A stretch of 5,813 bases of DNA from an uncultured Collinsella sp. (GCA_958448375.1 CAUDDU010000069.1:1-5813); one strand, 5' to 3'. Shown: positions 1 through 5,656, counted from the first letter of the stretch. Translations and numbers: made by a program. Notes: generated from the letters alone by a model not told the origin.

Positions 1-524
1 CCGGCTATTATGCGGGTTACAGCTATATCGAGCCGTTCCTGGAACAGATCGCGCACGTCGACGCAAGCGCTATTACCATGACGCTGACGGCGTTCGGCTG
101 CTCTGGCCTGCTCGGAAGCTGGCTGTTCGGCCGATTGTTCGATGGGCACCGGTTCCCGTTTCTCGCGATTACGCTCTCCGGCGTGCCGGTGGCCCTGCTG
201 CTCATGGGTCCGGCCGCATCGTCGCTCGCCGCGGTTCTCGCTGTTTGCGCGCTATGGGGCTGCTGCGCCACGGCCTTCAATGTGGCGTTCCAAGCCGAGC
301 TCATCAAATACACGCCCGCGGATTCGTCGGCCGTCGCCATGTCGATCTTCTCGGGCCTGTTTAACCTGGGCATCGGCACCGGCACGGCGATCGGCGGCGC
401 TGTGGTGTCGGGCCCCGGTATCGCCTGGATCGGCTATGCAGGCGGCGCGATTGCGGTCGCGGGCGTCATCCTCGCCATCACGGTGATGTTCCCGGCCATC
501 CGTCGCGCCAAGCCCGTCGCCTAA
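1..524 (+). CDS. MFS transporter, C-terminal half (5' end outside window)
   Basis: The reading frame is open from base 3 to the TAA at 522-524, giving 173 residues, and the gene starts before the window. The visible protein is very hydrophobic and fits the last six membrane helices (TM7-12) of a 12-helix major facilitator. Its start, GYYAGYSYIEPFL, resembles the TM7 opening of DHA1-type sugar or drug exporters such as the AraJ/NepI group. After the next helix, GRLFDGHRF fits the cytoplasmic loop motif G-x-L-x-D-R that MFS proteins repeat between helices 8 and 9. Gly/Ala-rich helices follow, and the tail is short and basic (RRAKPVA). By family it would sit in the cytoplasmic membrane and export a small solute using the proton gradient. 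The substrate cannot be read from this half. An internal ATG at 78 would start inside the fold and is not a likely true start. A large hairpin begins 15 bases after the stop. Confidence 0.85.
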   Translation, partial: GYYAGYSYIEPFLEQIAHVDASAITMTLTAFGCSGLLGSWLFGRLFDGHRFPFLAITLSGVPVALLLMGPAASSLAAVLAVCALWGCCATAFNVAFQAELIKYTPADSSAVAMSIFSGLFNLGIGTGTAIGGAVVSGPGIAWIGYAGGAIAVAGVILAITVMFPAIRRAKPVA

Positions 525-539
525 CCACGTCCCCTCATC

Positions 540-606
540 AGTTGCGGTGGAATACGGACTGCTGGGCCCAATAAACCCGGCAAACAGTCCGTATTCCACC
601 GCAACT
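540..606. repeat. Perfect 22-bp-arm inverted repeat (long hairpin)
   Basis: Bases 540-561 and 585-606 are exact reverse complements over 22 bp. Inside, CTGGG (562-566) can pair with CCCGG (576-580) using one wobble. This leaves a 4-base bulge (581-584) and a 9-base loop. It sits 15 bp after the transporter stop, so it may act as a transcription end or an RNA 3' stabiliser. However, no T-tract follows on either strand (TGGAAAGG on the right, TGATGAGG on the reverse strand), so it is not a standard intrinsic terminator. A REP-like dispersed palindrome is an alternative reading. The inverted repeat is certain; its role is inferred. Confidence 0.9.
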
Positions 607-617
607 TGGAAAGGGGT

Positions 618-658
618 CGGGGTAGCTAAAACAGCTCCGTCCCAAATTAGCTACCCTG
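618..658. repeat. Inverted repeat with perfect 10-bp arms upstream of the GH13 gene
   Basis: GGGTAGCTAA (620-629) and TTAGCTACCC (647-656) are exact reverse complements separated by 17 bases. A G-T wobble and one C-G pair extend the stem to 618 and 658. The arm centres are 27 bp apart and the right arm ends 9 bp before a likely -10 box (666-671). It could be a two-half-site operator for a carbohydrate-responsive repressor. It could also be a second stem-loop paired with the hairpin at 540-606 in one repeat unit. The sequence alone does not decide. Confidence 0.7.
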
Positions 659-665
659 CCGGGCA

Positions 666-671
666 TACAAT
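666..671 (+). promoter_or_regulatory. Candidate -10 box of the GH13 gene
   Basis: TACAAT matches the sigma-70 consensus TATAAT at five of six positions and lies 35 bp before the start codon. No good TTGACA-like box lies 16-18 bp upstream; that stretch reads CCCAAATT. If this is the promoter it may need an activator, or it may be weak and controlled through the inverted repeat at 620-656. Confidence 0.35.
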
Positions 672-706
672 GGATGTCGTTGTGTTGAGCTTACCGGGAG
701 GTTGCT

Positions 707-2083
707 ATGTGGGCATACGAGACGACGTTCTACCAGATCTATCCGCTGGGCTTCTGTGGAGCTCCGCGCGAAAACGCCGCGCCCGTTGCCGAGGATGAGC
801 TCGCCCAGGCTGCTAACGCCGTGCCCAACCCCGATGCTCCTATCATGAAAATCGCCCAATGGGCCGACTACCTGCAAAAACTCGGTATTGGCGCTGTGCT
901 CATCAATCCGCCGCTCGAGTCCGATAGTCATGGCTACGACACGCGCAGCCTGCGCCACATCGACCGTCGCTTGGGTGGGGATGCCGACTTTGCCGCCGTG
1001 TGCGAGACACTGCATGCCCACGGCATCCGCGTGGTGCTCGACGCCGTCTTCAACCATGTTGGCCGTGGCTTTTGGGCCTTCCGCGATGTGCAGGAGCGCA
1101 AGTGGGACTCGCCCTACAAGGACTGGTTCCACATCAGCTTTGATGGCGACTCGTGCTACGGCGACGGCTTTTGGTACGAGGGCTGGGAGGGCCATTTTGA
1201 ACTCGTGAAGCTCAACCTGCAAAACCCCGCCGTGGTCGATTACCTGCTTGAGTCCGTGCGCCGCTGGGCCGAGGTCTTTGGCGTCGACGGCCTGCGCCTG
1301 GACGTTGCCTATATGCTCGACCGCGACTTTATGCGCCGCCTGCACGCTTTTACCCGTGAGCTCAAGCCCGACTTTGTGCTAATCGGCGAGACGCTCCACG
1401 GCGACTACAATCAGATCGTCAACGACGAGATGCTCGACTCGTGCACCAACTACGAGTGCTACAAGGGCCTGTACTCCAGCTTTAACTCGGTCAACATGTT
1501 CGAGATCGCCCATTCGCTGCACCGCCAGTTTGGCGGCGACCCCTGGTGCATCTACCGCGGCAAACATCTGCTGTCGTTTGTCGACAACCACGACGTGCCG
1601 CGCCTGGCAAGCATCCTCACCGACAAGTCGTGCCTGCGTCCCGCCTACGGCATGCTCTTTGGCATGCCGGGCATCCCGTGCGTCTACTATGGCAGCGAGT
1701 GGGGAATTGCTGGTGAAAAGGGCGGCCCCGATGGCGACTGGGCGCTGCGCCCTGCGCTCGATGAGCCTGCGCCCAACGAGCTGACGGCGTTCATCACGCA
1801 GCTTGCGCACCTTCGCTCGGCCGACGACGCGGCTGCCCGTGCTCTCAACTACGGTGCCTATCGCAACGTGGTGATCCAGAACAAGCAGCTGCTGTTCGAG
1901 CGCGCCTGTGACGGCGCGACGGTACTCGTGGCGGTGAATGCCGTGGGTGAGCCTTACGCCTTTGGCGCTGGCGAACTCAACGGCTCCTTCGTCGACCTGC
2001 TTGCCGACGATGCGCCCACGGTCGAGCTGACGGGTACCCTTGAGCTTGCGCCCTACGAGGTGCGCTATCTGTTGAGGGCCTAG
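707..2083 (+). CDS. GH13 alpha-amylase-family glycoside hydrolase, cytosolic
   Basis: The product is 458 residues with the four GH13 (beta/alpha)8-barrel motifs in order: region I DAVFNH (112-117), region II GLRLDV (195-200) with nucleophile Asp199, region III IGET (226-229) with general acid Glu228, and region IV FVDNHD (291-296) with the transition-state Asp296. All three catalytic acids are present, so the enzyme should be active. The N-terminus (YQIYPLGFCGAP) enters the barrel directly, with no signal peptide and no N-terminal carbohydrate-binding domain. This suggests an intracellular enzyme acting on imported maltodextrins or glycogen fragments. About 80 residues after the barrel fit the usual small C-terminal beta domain. 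The exact GH13 subfamily, and hydrolysis versus transglycosylation, cannot be settled by eye. The ATG follows GGGAGG (696-701) at 5 bases. The next gene begins 3 bases after the TAG. Confidence 0.9.
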   Translation: MWAYETTFYQIYPLGFCGAPRENAAPVAEDELAQAANAVPNPDAPIMKIAQWADYLQKLGIGAVLINPPLESDSHGYDTRSLRHIDRRLGGDADFAAVCETLHAHGIRVVLDAVFNHVGRGFWAFRDVQERKWDSPYKDWFHISFDGDSCYGDGFWYEGWEGHFELVKLNLQNPAVVDYLLESVRRWAEVFGVDGLRLDVAYMLDRDFMRRLHAFTRELKPDFVLIGETLHGDYNQIVNDEMLDSCTNYECYKGLYSSFNSVNMFEIAHSLHRQFGGDPWCIYRGKHLLSFVDNHDVPRLASILTDKSCLRPAYGMLFGMPGIPCVYYGSEWGIAGEKGGPDGDWALRPALDEPAPNELTAFITQLAHLRSADDAAARALNYGAYRNVVIQNKQLLFERACDGATVLVAVNAVGEPYAFGAGELNGSFVDLLADDAPTVELTGTLELAPYEVRYLLRA

Positions 2084-2086
2084 ATC

Positions 2087-2650
2087 ATGACAGCGCCGGA
2101 CGAGGACTATCAACATATTGAGCATGGGTTTGAGCCTGTGTTCGACCAGCACTCGCGCGTTTTGGTGCTCGGGTCGTTTCCCTCGGTGCTTTCGCGCACC
2201 AATGCCTTTTATTACGGCAACCCTCAGAATCGCTTTTGGCGTGTGATGGCCACGTGCCTCGGTATGCCTGTGCCGCCCAACGAGGGCGATCCTTTGGCAA
2301 GCGGTGAGCCCGCGACGCTCGATGCCTCCATTGCCGCCAAGCGATCCGTGCTGTTGAACGGTGGCGTGGCCCTGTGGGATGTGATTGAGAGCTGCGACAT
2401 TAAGGGCTCGAGCGACGCGAGCATTCGTAACGTTGTGCCGGCACATATCGAGCGCATTACCGATGCCGCGCCGATCGAGGTCGTTGTCTGTAACGGCGGT
2501 ACGGCAGGGCGACTCTACAAACGCTACTTGCAAGATCGGACGGGGCTGCCCGCCATCGTCCTGCCCTCGACAAGTCCTGCCAATGCCGCCTGGCGCCTGG
2601 AACGTCTTGTTGAGCGTTGGCACGAAGCCGTCGACTGGGCTGTTATTTAA
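2087..2650 (+). CDS. Hypoxanthine (deoxyinosine)-DNA glycosylase, UDG superfamily family 6
   Basis: This 187-residue protein matches the hypoxanthine-DNA glycosylase family (TIGR04274-like, UDG superfamily family 6) in length and motif order. The opening HGFEPVFDQHSRVLVLGSFPS carries the first active-site motif, GSFPS (29-33). The hallmark YYGNPQNRFW follows at 42-51, where the family's catalytic Asn lies. Then come GVALWDV (93-99), a core strand ending in NGGTA (136-140), and LPSTSPAN (159-166), which takes the place of the HPSP-type second motif of other UDGs. Family members cut the N-glycosidic bond of hypoxanthine formed by adenine deamination and so begin base excision repair in the cytosol. 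GAGGG (2074-2078), inside the end of the GH13 gene, is a ribosome binding site 8 bases before the ATG. With only 3 bases between the genes, translational coupling is likely. The stop lies one base from the stop of the opposing gene. Confidence 0.85.
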   Translation: MTAPDEDYQHIEHGFEPVFDQHSRVLVLGSFPSVLSRTNAFYYGNPQNRFWRVMATCLGMPVPPNEGDPLASGEPATLDASIAAKRSVLLNGGVALWDVIESCDIKGSSDASIRNVVPAHIERITDAAPIEVVVCNGGTAGRLYKRYLQDRTGLPAIVLPSTSPANAAWRLERLVERWHEAVDWAVI

Positions 2651-2651
2651 T

Positions 2652-3314
2652 TTAGATTTCTGTTTGAGCGTGGGCGCCCAGACGTTTCAGAGCACCTCGC
2701 CAGATTGGCGCGGGCACGGCTGGCTCGGCGCAAACCATGCCGTCGGCGTCGACGTTGGCGGCATTGCCGCCGCCAAGTCGCTGTGCATGCTTGACGGAGC
2801 AGCCCATGCGCACAGCGCCCACAAGCTTATCCATCGCTTCCGAAAACGGTCGCCGCAAGAGTCCCATGCGCGGGGAGCGACGAAGCGCCGCAATGCCGCT
2901 GCCGCCGTAGATGGCAACGCCGCCACACCACAATTGGTCATGGCGCTCGCATGCCCTGTGCAGACGAACGGCGGCTCCACGTGCCTGCTCAGCGCCCTGT
3001 TGTGCGGCTCGAATCACGGCATAGACACGTGTTCCCGTACCGCCAAAGCGCTCAAGCGCCTGCTCGATAGCAGTCAACGTCTCATCGTCAGCCATATCTT
3101 CAATGGCCAGCACGATGCCATCGGCAACGCCGTCGGCGTCATTTGCCTTCAAGTCGACTGGGCGGGGGAGTGCGGTGCCGGAAAGCTGAGCATAGGCGGC
3201 GATGGCATCCTGCAGGTCCCAGAGCAAAAAATCAAGATCGGCGCTATTGGGAATACTGATATACGCAATGGTTTGCAGTGTTTTTGGTGCATCGCCGCGT
3301 GCGGTCGTCTCCAT
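2652..3314 (-). CDS. Uncharacterised protein, faint likeness to flavodoxin-fold oxidoreductases
   Basis: I do not recognise this 220-residue protein with certainty. The best hint is the stretch at residues 97-167. It starts VYAVIRAAQQGAEQARGAA, continues with a Cys-Glu pair and a Gly-rich GGVAIYGGSGIAALRR, then has a basic GLLRRPFSEAMDKL. This order (core strand, small-residue turn, helix, Gly-rich loop, final helix) recalls the C-terminal half of NADPH-dependent FMN reductase-like proteins that begin this block VYAIVNCGFYEG. No N-terminal phosphate-binding motif for FMN is seen; the N-terminus is IAYISIPNSADLDFLLWDL. If related, it may have lost the cofactor. No signal peptide or membrane helix is visible. 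The reading frame is supported by AAAGGAGG just before the ATG and by codon use typical of the window. It converges on the glycosylase gene with one base between stops and diverges from the aminotransferase gene across 93 bp. Confidence 0.75.
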   Translation of the reverse strand: METTARGDAPKTLQTIAYISIPNSADLDFLLWDLQDAIAAYAQLSGTALPRPVDLKANDADGVADGIVLAIEDMADDETLTAIEQALERFGGTGTRVYAVIRAAQQGAEQARGAAVRLHRACERHDQLWCGGVAIYGGSGIAALRRSPRMGLLRRPFSEAMDKLVGAVRMGCSVKHAQRLGGGNAANVDADGMVCAEPAVPAPIWRGALKRLGAHAQTEI

Positions 3315-3326
3315 GCCGCCTCCTTT
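3315..3326 (-). promoter_or_regulatory. Ribosome binding site fixing the start of the - strand gene
   Basis: Read on the - strand, AAAGGAGG (3326 to 3319) is followed by CGGC and then the ATG at 3314-3312. The match to the 16S tail is strong and the 4-base spacing slightly short. It supports this start and argues against the overlapping + strand frame (2385-3383), which has no such site. Confidence 0.75.
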
Positions 3327-3407
3327 CCGGTTGGTTTCCGTTTAGGTTACACCGTCTGGCGGTGCCTCGCCGCGCTATCCTAGTGCAACCCTTACGAAAG
3401 GAACGCC

Positions 3408-4544
3408 ATGCGTCTGCCCATGAATACCTCGCTTGCCACGCTCAAGCCCTCCGGCATCCGCCGGATTAACGCGCTCGCCGCCCAGCATCCGGGGTGCATC
3501 GCGCTCGCGCTCGGCGAGCCCGATTTTCCCACGCCCGATGTGATTAGCGCCGAGGTGACTGCTTCGTTGGGCCGCGGCGATACGCACTATCCGCCCAACA
3601 ACGGTCGCCCCGCCCTGCGTGAGGCGTTGTCTGCTTACATGGGGGACGCGGGCCTTACGTTTTCCGCCGATGAGCTCATCCTGACCGACGGCGCGACCGA
3701 GGCACTGTCGGCAACATTCATGGCTATGCTCAACCCCGGCGACGAGGTCATCATCCCCATACCGGCCTTTGGCCTGTACGAGAGCATCGTCGTGGCCAAT
3801 CACGCCAAAGCTGTCTTTTTGGATACGGAGCCTGCGCAATTTCAGATTGACGAGGACGCACTTCGTGCTTGCGTGACGCCGGCGACCAAGGCTATCGTCA
3901 TCTGCTCGCCCAACAATCCCACGGGTTGCATCCTCGACGCGGCATCGCTCGACGCCGTGGCACGCGTGGCAGAGCAGGCAGGCATCTACGTGGTCTGCGA
4001 CGACGTATACAACCGCCTGGTTTATGTGGATGGCTACGAGCGCTTCGCCCAGCGACACCCGGAGCTGCGCGAGCAGACGGTCGTCATCGAGAGCTTCTCC
4101 AAGCCCTGGGCCATGACCGGCTGGCGCTTGGGCTGGCTCGCAGCGGCAGGGCCCGTCATCGCAGAGATCGCAAAGGCTCACCAATACTTAGTATCGAGTG
4201 CCGTCTCCTTTGAGATGGATGCCGCAACGCGAGCCCTCACCGTCGACCCAACCCCCATGCTCAAAGTCTACCGAGCCCGCCGCGAACGCGTGCTCGTAGC
4301 CTTAGACGCCATGGGCCTCGACGTAGTAGAGCCCGCAGGAGCCTTCTACACTTTCCCAAGCATCAAAAAGTTCGGCCTAACCAGCGAAGACTTCTGCATC
4401 AAAGCCATCAAAGAGGCCAACGTAGCCCTAGTCCCCGGAAACTGCTTCGGCACCGAAGGCCACATCCGCCTCAGCTACTGCGTCTCCGACAAAGACCTGG
4501 ACGAAGGCCTGAATCGCCTGTCCACCTTCATTTCAACCTTATAG
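3408..4544 (+). CDS. PLP-dependent aminotransferase, class I/II (fold type I)
   Basis: The 378-residue product has the full set of class I/II aminotransferase marks: LALGEPDFPTP (33-43) near the N-terminus, DGATEAL (94-100) at the PLP phosphate-binding turn, and CSPNNPTG (166-173) with Asn170. It also has CDDVYNRL (197-204), with Asp198 for the pyridine nitrogen and Tyr201 for O3'. SFSKPWAMTGWRLGW (229-243) carries the Schiff-base Lys232, and HIRLSY (352-357) has Arg354 for the substrate alpha-carboxylate. It should be a cytosolic enzyme of the AspC/AlaA-like group acting on amino and keto acids; the substrate is open. GAAAGGA (3396-3402), 5 bases before the ATG at 3408, favours that start over the ATG at 3420. 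The last third (from about 4140) uses many more A-ending codons than the rest. The gene is divergent from the - strand gene, and no T-rich terminator follows; a large palindrome starts about 50 bp downstream. Confidence 0.92.
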   Translation: MRLPMNTSLATLKPSGIRRINALAAQHPGCIALALGEPDFPTPDVISAEVTASLGRGDTHYPPNNGRPALREALSAYMGDAGLTFSADELILTDGATEALSATFMAMLNPGDEVIIPIPAFGLYESIVVANHAKAVFLDTEPAQFQIDEDALRACVTPATKAIVICSPNNPTGCILDAASLDAVARVAEQAGIYVVCDDVYNRLVYVDGYERFAQRHPELREQTVVIESFSKPWAMTGWRLGWLAAAGPVIAEIAKAHQYLVSSAVSFEMDAATRALTVDPTPMLKVYRARRERVLVALDAMGLDVVEPAGAFYTFPSIKKFGLTSEDFCIKAIKEANVALVPGNCFGTEGHIRLSYCVSDKDLDEGLNRLSTFISTL

Positions 4545-4594
4545 CCCAACGGGACGCAACACATCAGCCCACCGACTCAAGCACTATGAGCGGG

Positions 4595-4817
4595 GGCGTC
4601 AGCCAACGAAAACCCGGGCTGCCCCAAAGTCACCGCAGGCCGCGCCGCCGAAGGCCGGGCGCAAGGTTTTCGTAGATTCCGCACGAGCCGAAGGCCACTT
4701 AATGTGGCCTTCGTGCGAGCCCAGGACTTGACCGAGCGAAAACCTTGCGCCTGGCCTTCGGCGGAGCGTGCCGGATGGTGGAATTGTGTGCAGCCCGGTT
4801 TTCCGTTGACCGACGCC
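4595..4817. repeat. Long nested palindrome (three concentric inverted-repeat pairs)
   Basis: Three pairs of arms share nearly the same centre, close to 4701. The outer pair is 4604-4622 with 4790-4808, equal apart from two single-base indels. It continues outward with 12 of 14 positions pairing between 4595-4608 and 4804-4817. The middle pair is 4645-4672 with 4737-4764: 28 bp with one mismatch (G4657/T4752), which is a wobble in RNA. The inner pair is AAGGCCAC (4691-4698) with GTGGCCTT (4704-4711), then CGCACG (4680-4685) with CGTGCG (4712-4717), with a 5-base bulge and the loop TTAAT. No coding frame with a ribosome binding site lies inside. It could end aminotransferase transcription, form a cruciform, or be a non-autonomous repeat element. 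Its right arm runs into the -35 box of the rplJ promoter. Confidence 0.9.
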
Positions 4818-4834
4818 GGGGTCCCCGCCATAAT
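4806..4834 (+). promoter_or_regulatory. Strong sigma-70-type promoter of rplJL
   Basis: TTGACC (4806-4811) and CATAAT (4829-4834) each match the -35 and -10 consensus at five of six positions and are separated by the ideal 17 bp. Transcription should start near 4841, giving an RNA leader of about 210 bases before rplJ. Position and strength fit a ribosomal protein operon. Confidence 0.8.
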
Positions 4835-4861
4835 ACTTTCGGTTCACGCACGAATCCGCTG

Positions 4862-4985
4862 CCAGAGACAGCCGGCGCAAACGGGTCTTACCCGCGAGCT
4901 TAATGGGACATCCCGCCAGCCGAGGTGGTCGAGTAGATATGTCTTCTCGCCCCCGTCGCTCATGCAGCGCGGGGGCTTTCTTTTT
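4862..4985 (+). ncRNA. L10 leader (autoregulatory mRNA leader of rplJL)
   Basis: This 5' leader has the layout of the L10 leader known from Gram-positive rplJL operons. A closing stem is formed by AGACA (4866-4870) and TGTCT (4940-4944). Between them lie a small hairpin, CGGGT/ACCCG (4882-4886 with 4890-4894), and an internal stretch with GGGACATCCC and GCCAGCCGAGGTGG. Immediately downstream is an intrinsic terminator. In that family, the L10(L12) complex binds the folded leader and favours termination, so the stalk proteins repress their own synthesis. The pairing regions and context are seen; the binding is inferred from the family. The exact 5' boundary is approximate. Confidence 0.8.
4949..4985 (+). 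terminator. Leader attenuator (intrinsic terminator) before rplJ
   Basis: GCCCCCG (4949-4955) pairs with CGGGGGC (4970-4976). After a single bulged T, CGCT (4957-4960) pairs with AGCG (4966-4969) around a 5-base loop. TTTCTTTTT (4977-4985) follows directly. This is a full intrinsic terminator located 65 bp before the rplJ start codon, so it must be conditional. It is the expression platform of the L10 leader. Confidence 0.88.
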
Positions 4986-5036
4986 GGACATGCCCCCGTC
5001 ACGTCCTTGTGGCGGACCGTGCCCGGAAAGAATTCG

Positions 5037-5044
5037 AGGAGGTG
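5037..5044 (+). promoter_or_regulatory. Near-perfect ribosome binding site of rplJ
   Basis: AGGAGGTG, almost the full anti-16S complement, lies 6 bases before the ATG at 5051. It fixes the rplJ start and fits high translation. Confidence 0.85.
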
Positions 5045-5050
5045 TAATTC

Positions 5051-5572
5051 ATGCCCCAGCAGTACAAAATCGACAAGGTTGCAGAGATCGAGTCCCGTAT
5101 CGCCGAGAACGCCGGTCTGTTCGTTGTCAACTACAACGGTCTGACGGTTAAGCAGGCTCAGGAGCTGCGTCATCAGCTTCGCGAGTGCGGCGCCGAGATG
5201 AAGGTCTACAAGAACAACCTGGTCAAGATCGCCCTCAAGAACCAGGAGCAGCCCGAGATCGACGAGATTCTCGCCGGCCCCGTCGCTTATGTGTTCTACG
5301 AGACCGAGCCGGTCGAGGCCGCTAAGGCCCTTAAGGACTTCTCCGCTAAGTCCAAGGGCGTCCTTGAGATCAAGGGCGGTATCTCCGACGGCAAGGCCGT
5401 TTCCGCTGATGATGTTAAGGCTATCGCCGAGCTGCCCACCAAGGATCAGCTTCTCGGCCAGATCGCCGGTCTCATCTCCGGTTTCGCTCGCGACATCGCT
5501 GTCTGCGTCAACGGCGTTTCCTCTGGTCTCGCTCGTTCGATCCAGCAGGTCTCCGAGCAGAAGGCAGCCTAG
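5051..5572 (+). CDS. rplJ: 50S ribosomal protein L10 (uL10)
   Basis: The 173-residue protein is the usual length for bacterial L10. The N-terminal RNA-binding domain shows LFVVNYNGLTVKQAQELR (23-40), then the family core KVYKNNLVKIAL (51-62) and GPVAYVFY. A later stretch reads LPTKDQLLGQIAGLISGF, leading into the C-terminal helix (about residues 132-173). That helix is the docking site for L7/L12 dimers. L10 anchors the L7/L12 stalk to 23S rRNA at the GTPase-associated centre and recruits translation factors. Codon use is strongly biased (AAG, GAG, ATC, GGC, CTT), as expected for a highly expressed gene. The gene is led by its own promoter and attenuated leader, and rplL follows 102 bp downstream. 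rplK and rplA, which often precede rplJ, are not directly upstream here. Confidence 0.97.
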   Translation: MPQQYKIDKVAEIESRIAENAGLFVVNYNGLTVKQAQELRHQLRECGAEMKVYKNNLVKIALKNQEQPEIDEILAGPVAYVFYETEPVEAAKALKDFSAKSKGVLEIKGGISDGKAVSADDVKAIAELPTKDQLLGQIAGLISGFARDIAVCVNGVSSGLARSIQQVSEQKAA

Positions 5573-5588
5573 TCGCTGTTTTCACCCG

Positions 5589-5656
5589 CGGCGGCAACGC
5601 CGCACCCCTGGCGCATTCGCGCCGTGTTTTAACTGATCTCCGTGCATCCGCACGGA
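5589..5656 (+). other. Three small hairpins in the rplJ-rplL spacer
   Basis: The 102-bp spacer can form three stems: GCGGC/GCCGC (5591-5595 with 5599-5603), GGCGC/GCGCC (5610-5614 with 5619-5623) and CCGTGC/GCACGG (5640-5645 with 5650-5655, extended by T5639-A5656). The second is followed by GTGTTTT (5624-5630) and could be a weak partial terminator. The third ends 5 bases before the rplL ribosome binding site. Such structure may help set the higher output of L7/L12 over L10, for example through RNA processing or stability. The hairpins are seen; the role is inferred. Confidence 0.5.

Noticed and set aside
540..606. Intrinsic terminator of the transporter gene
   Set aside because: The stem is strong, but no T-tract follows on either strand, so it is recorded as a repeat or hairpin instead.
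547..798. Short + strand frame starting in the 22-bp hairpin
   Set aside because: It crosses the inverted repeats and the start of the GH13 gene, lacks a ribosome binding site and has no recognisable product.
647..1345. Open frame of 232 codons on the - strand
   Set aside because: It is antisense to the GH13 gene and covers its region I and II motifs. The composition is typical of a shadow frame.
1379..2623. Long open frame of 414 codons on the - strand
   Set aside because: It is antisense to the GH13 and glycosylase genes, both of which have clear catalytic motifs. Its protein is rich in Arg, His and Val as expected for a reverse frame of GC-rich coding DNA.
2385..3383. Open frame of 332 codons on the + strand
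   Set aside because: It overlaps the end of the glycosylase gene and the whole - strand gene. It has no ribosome binding site, and its protein shows no family pattern. The - strand frame has a strong ribosome binding site and normal codon use.
3327..3407. Divergent promoters between the - strand gene and the aminotransferase
   Set aside because: TATCCT (3376-3381) and some A/T-rich stretches were considered, but none pairs with a fair -35 box at proper spacing, so no promoter is called.
3375..4184. Open frame of 269 codons on the - strand
   Set aside because: It is a reverse shadow of the aminotransferase, whose motifs are intact. It has no recognisable domain.
4577..5173. Several open frames on both strands across the palindrome and leader
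   Set aside because: They arise from stop-poor GC-rich palindromic sequence, run through the rplJ promoter and terminator, and have no ribosome binding site or family pattern.
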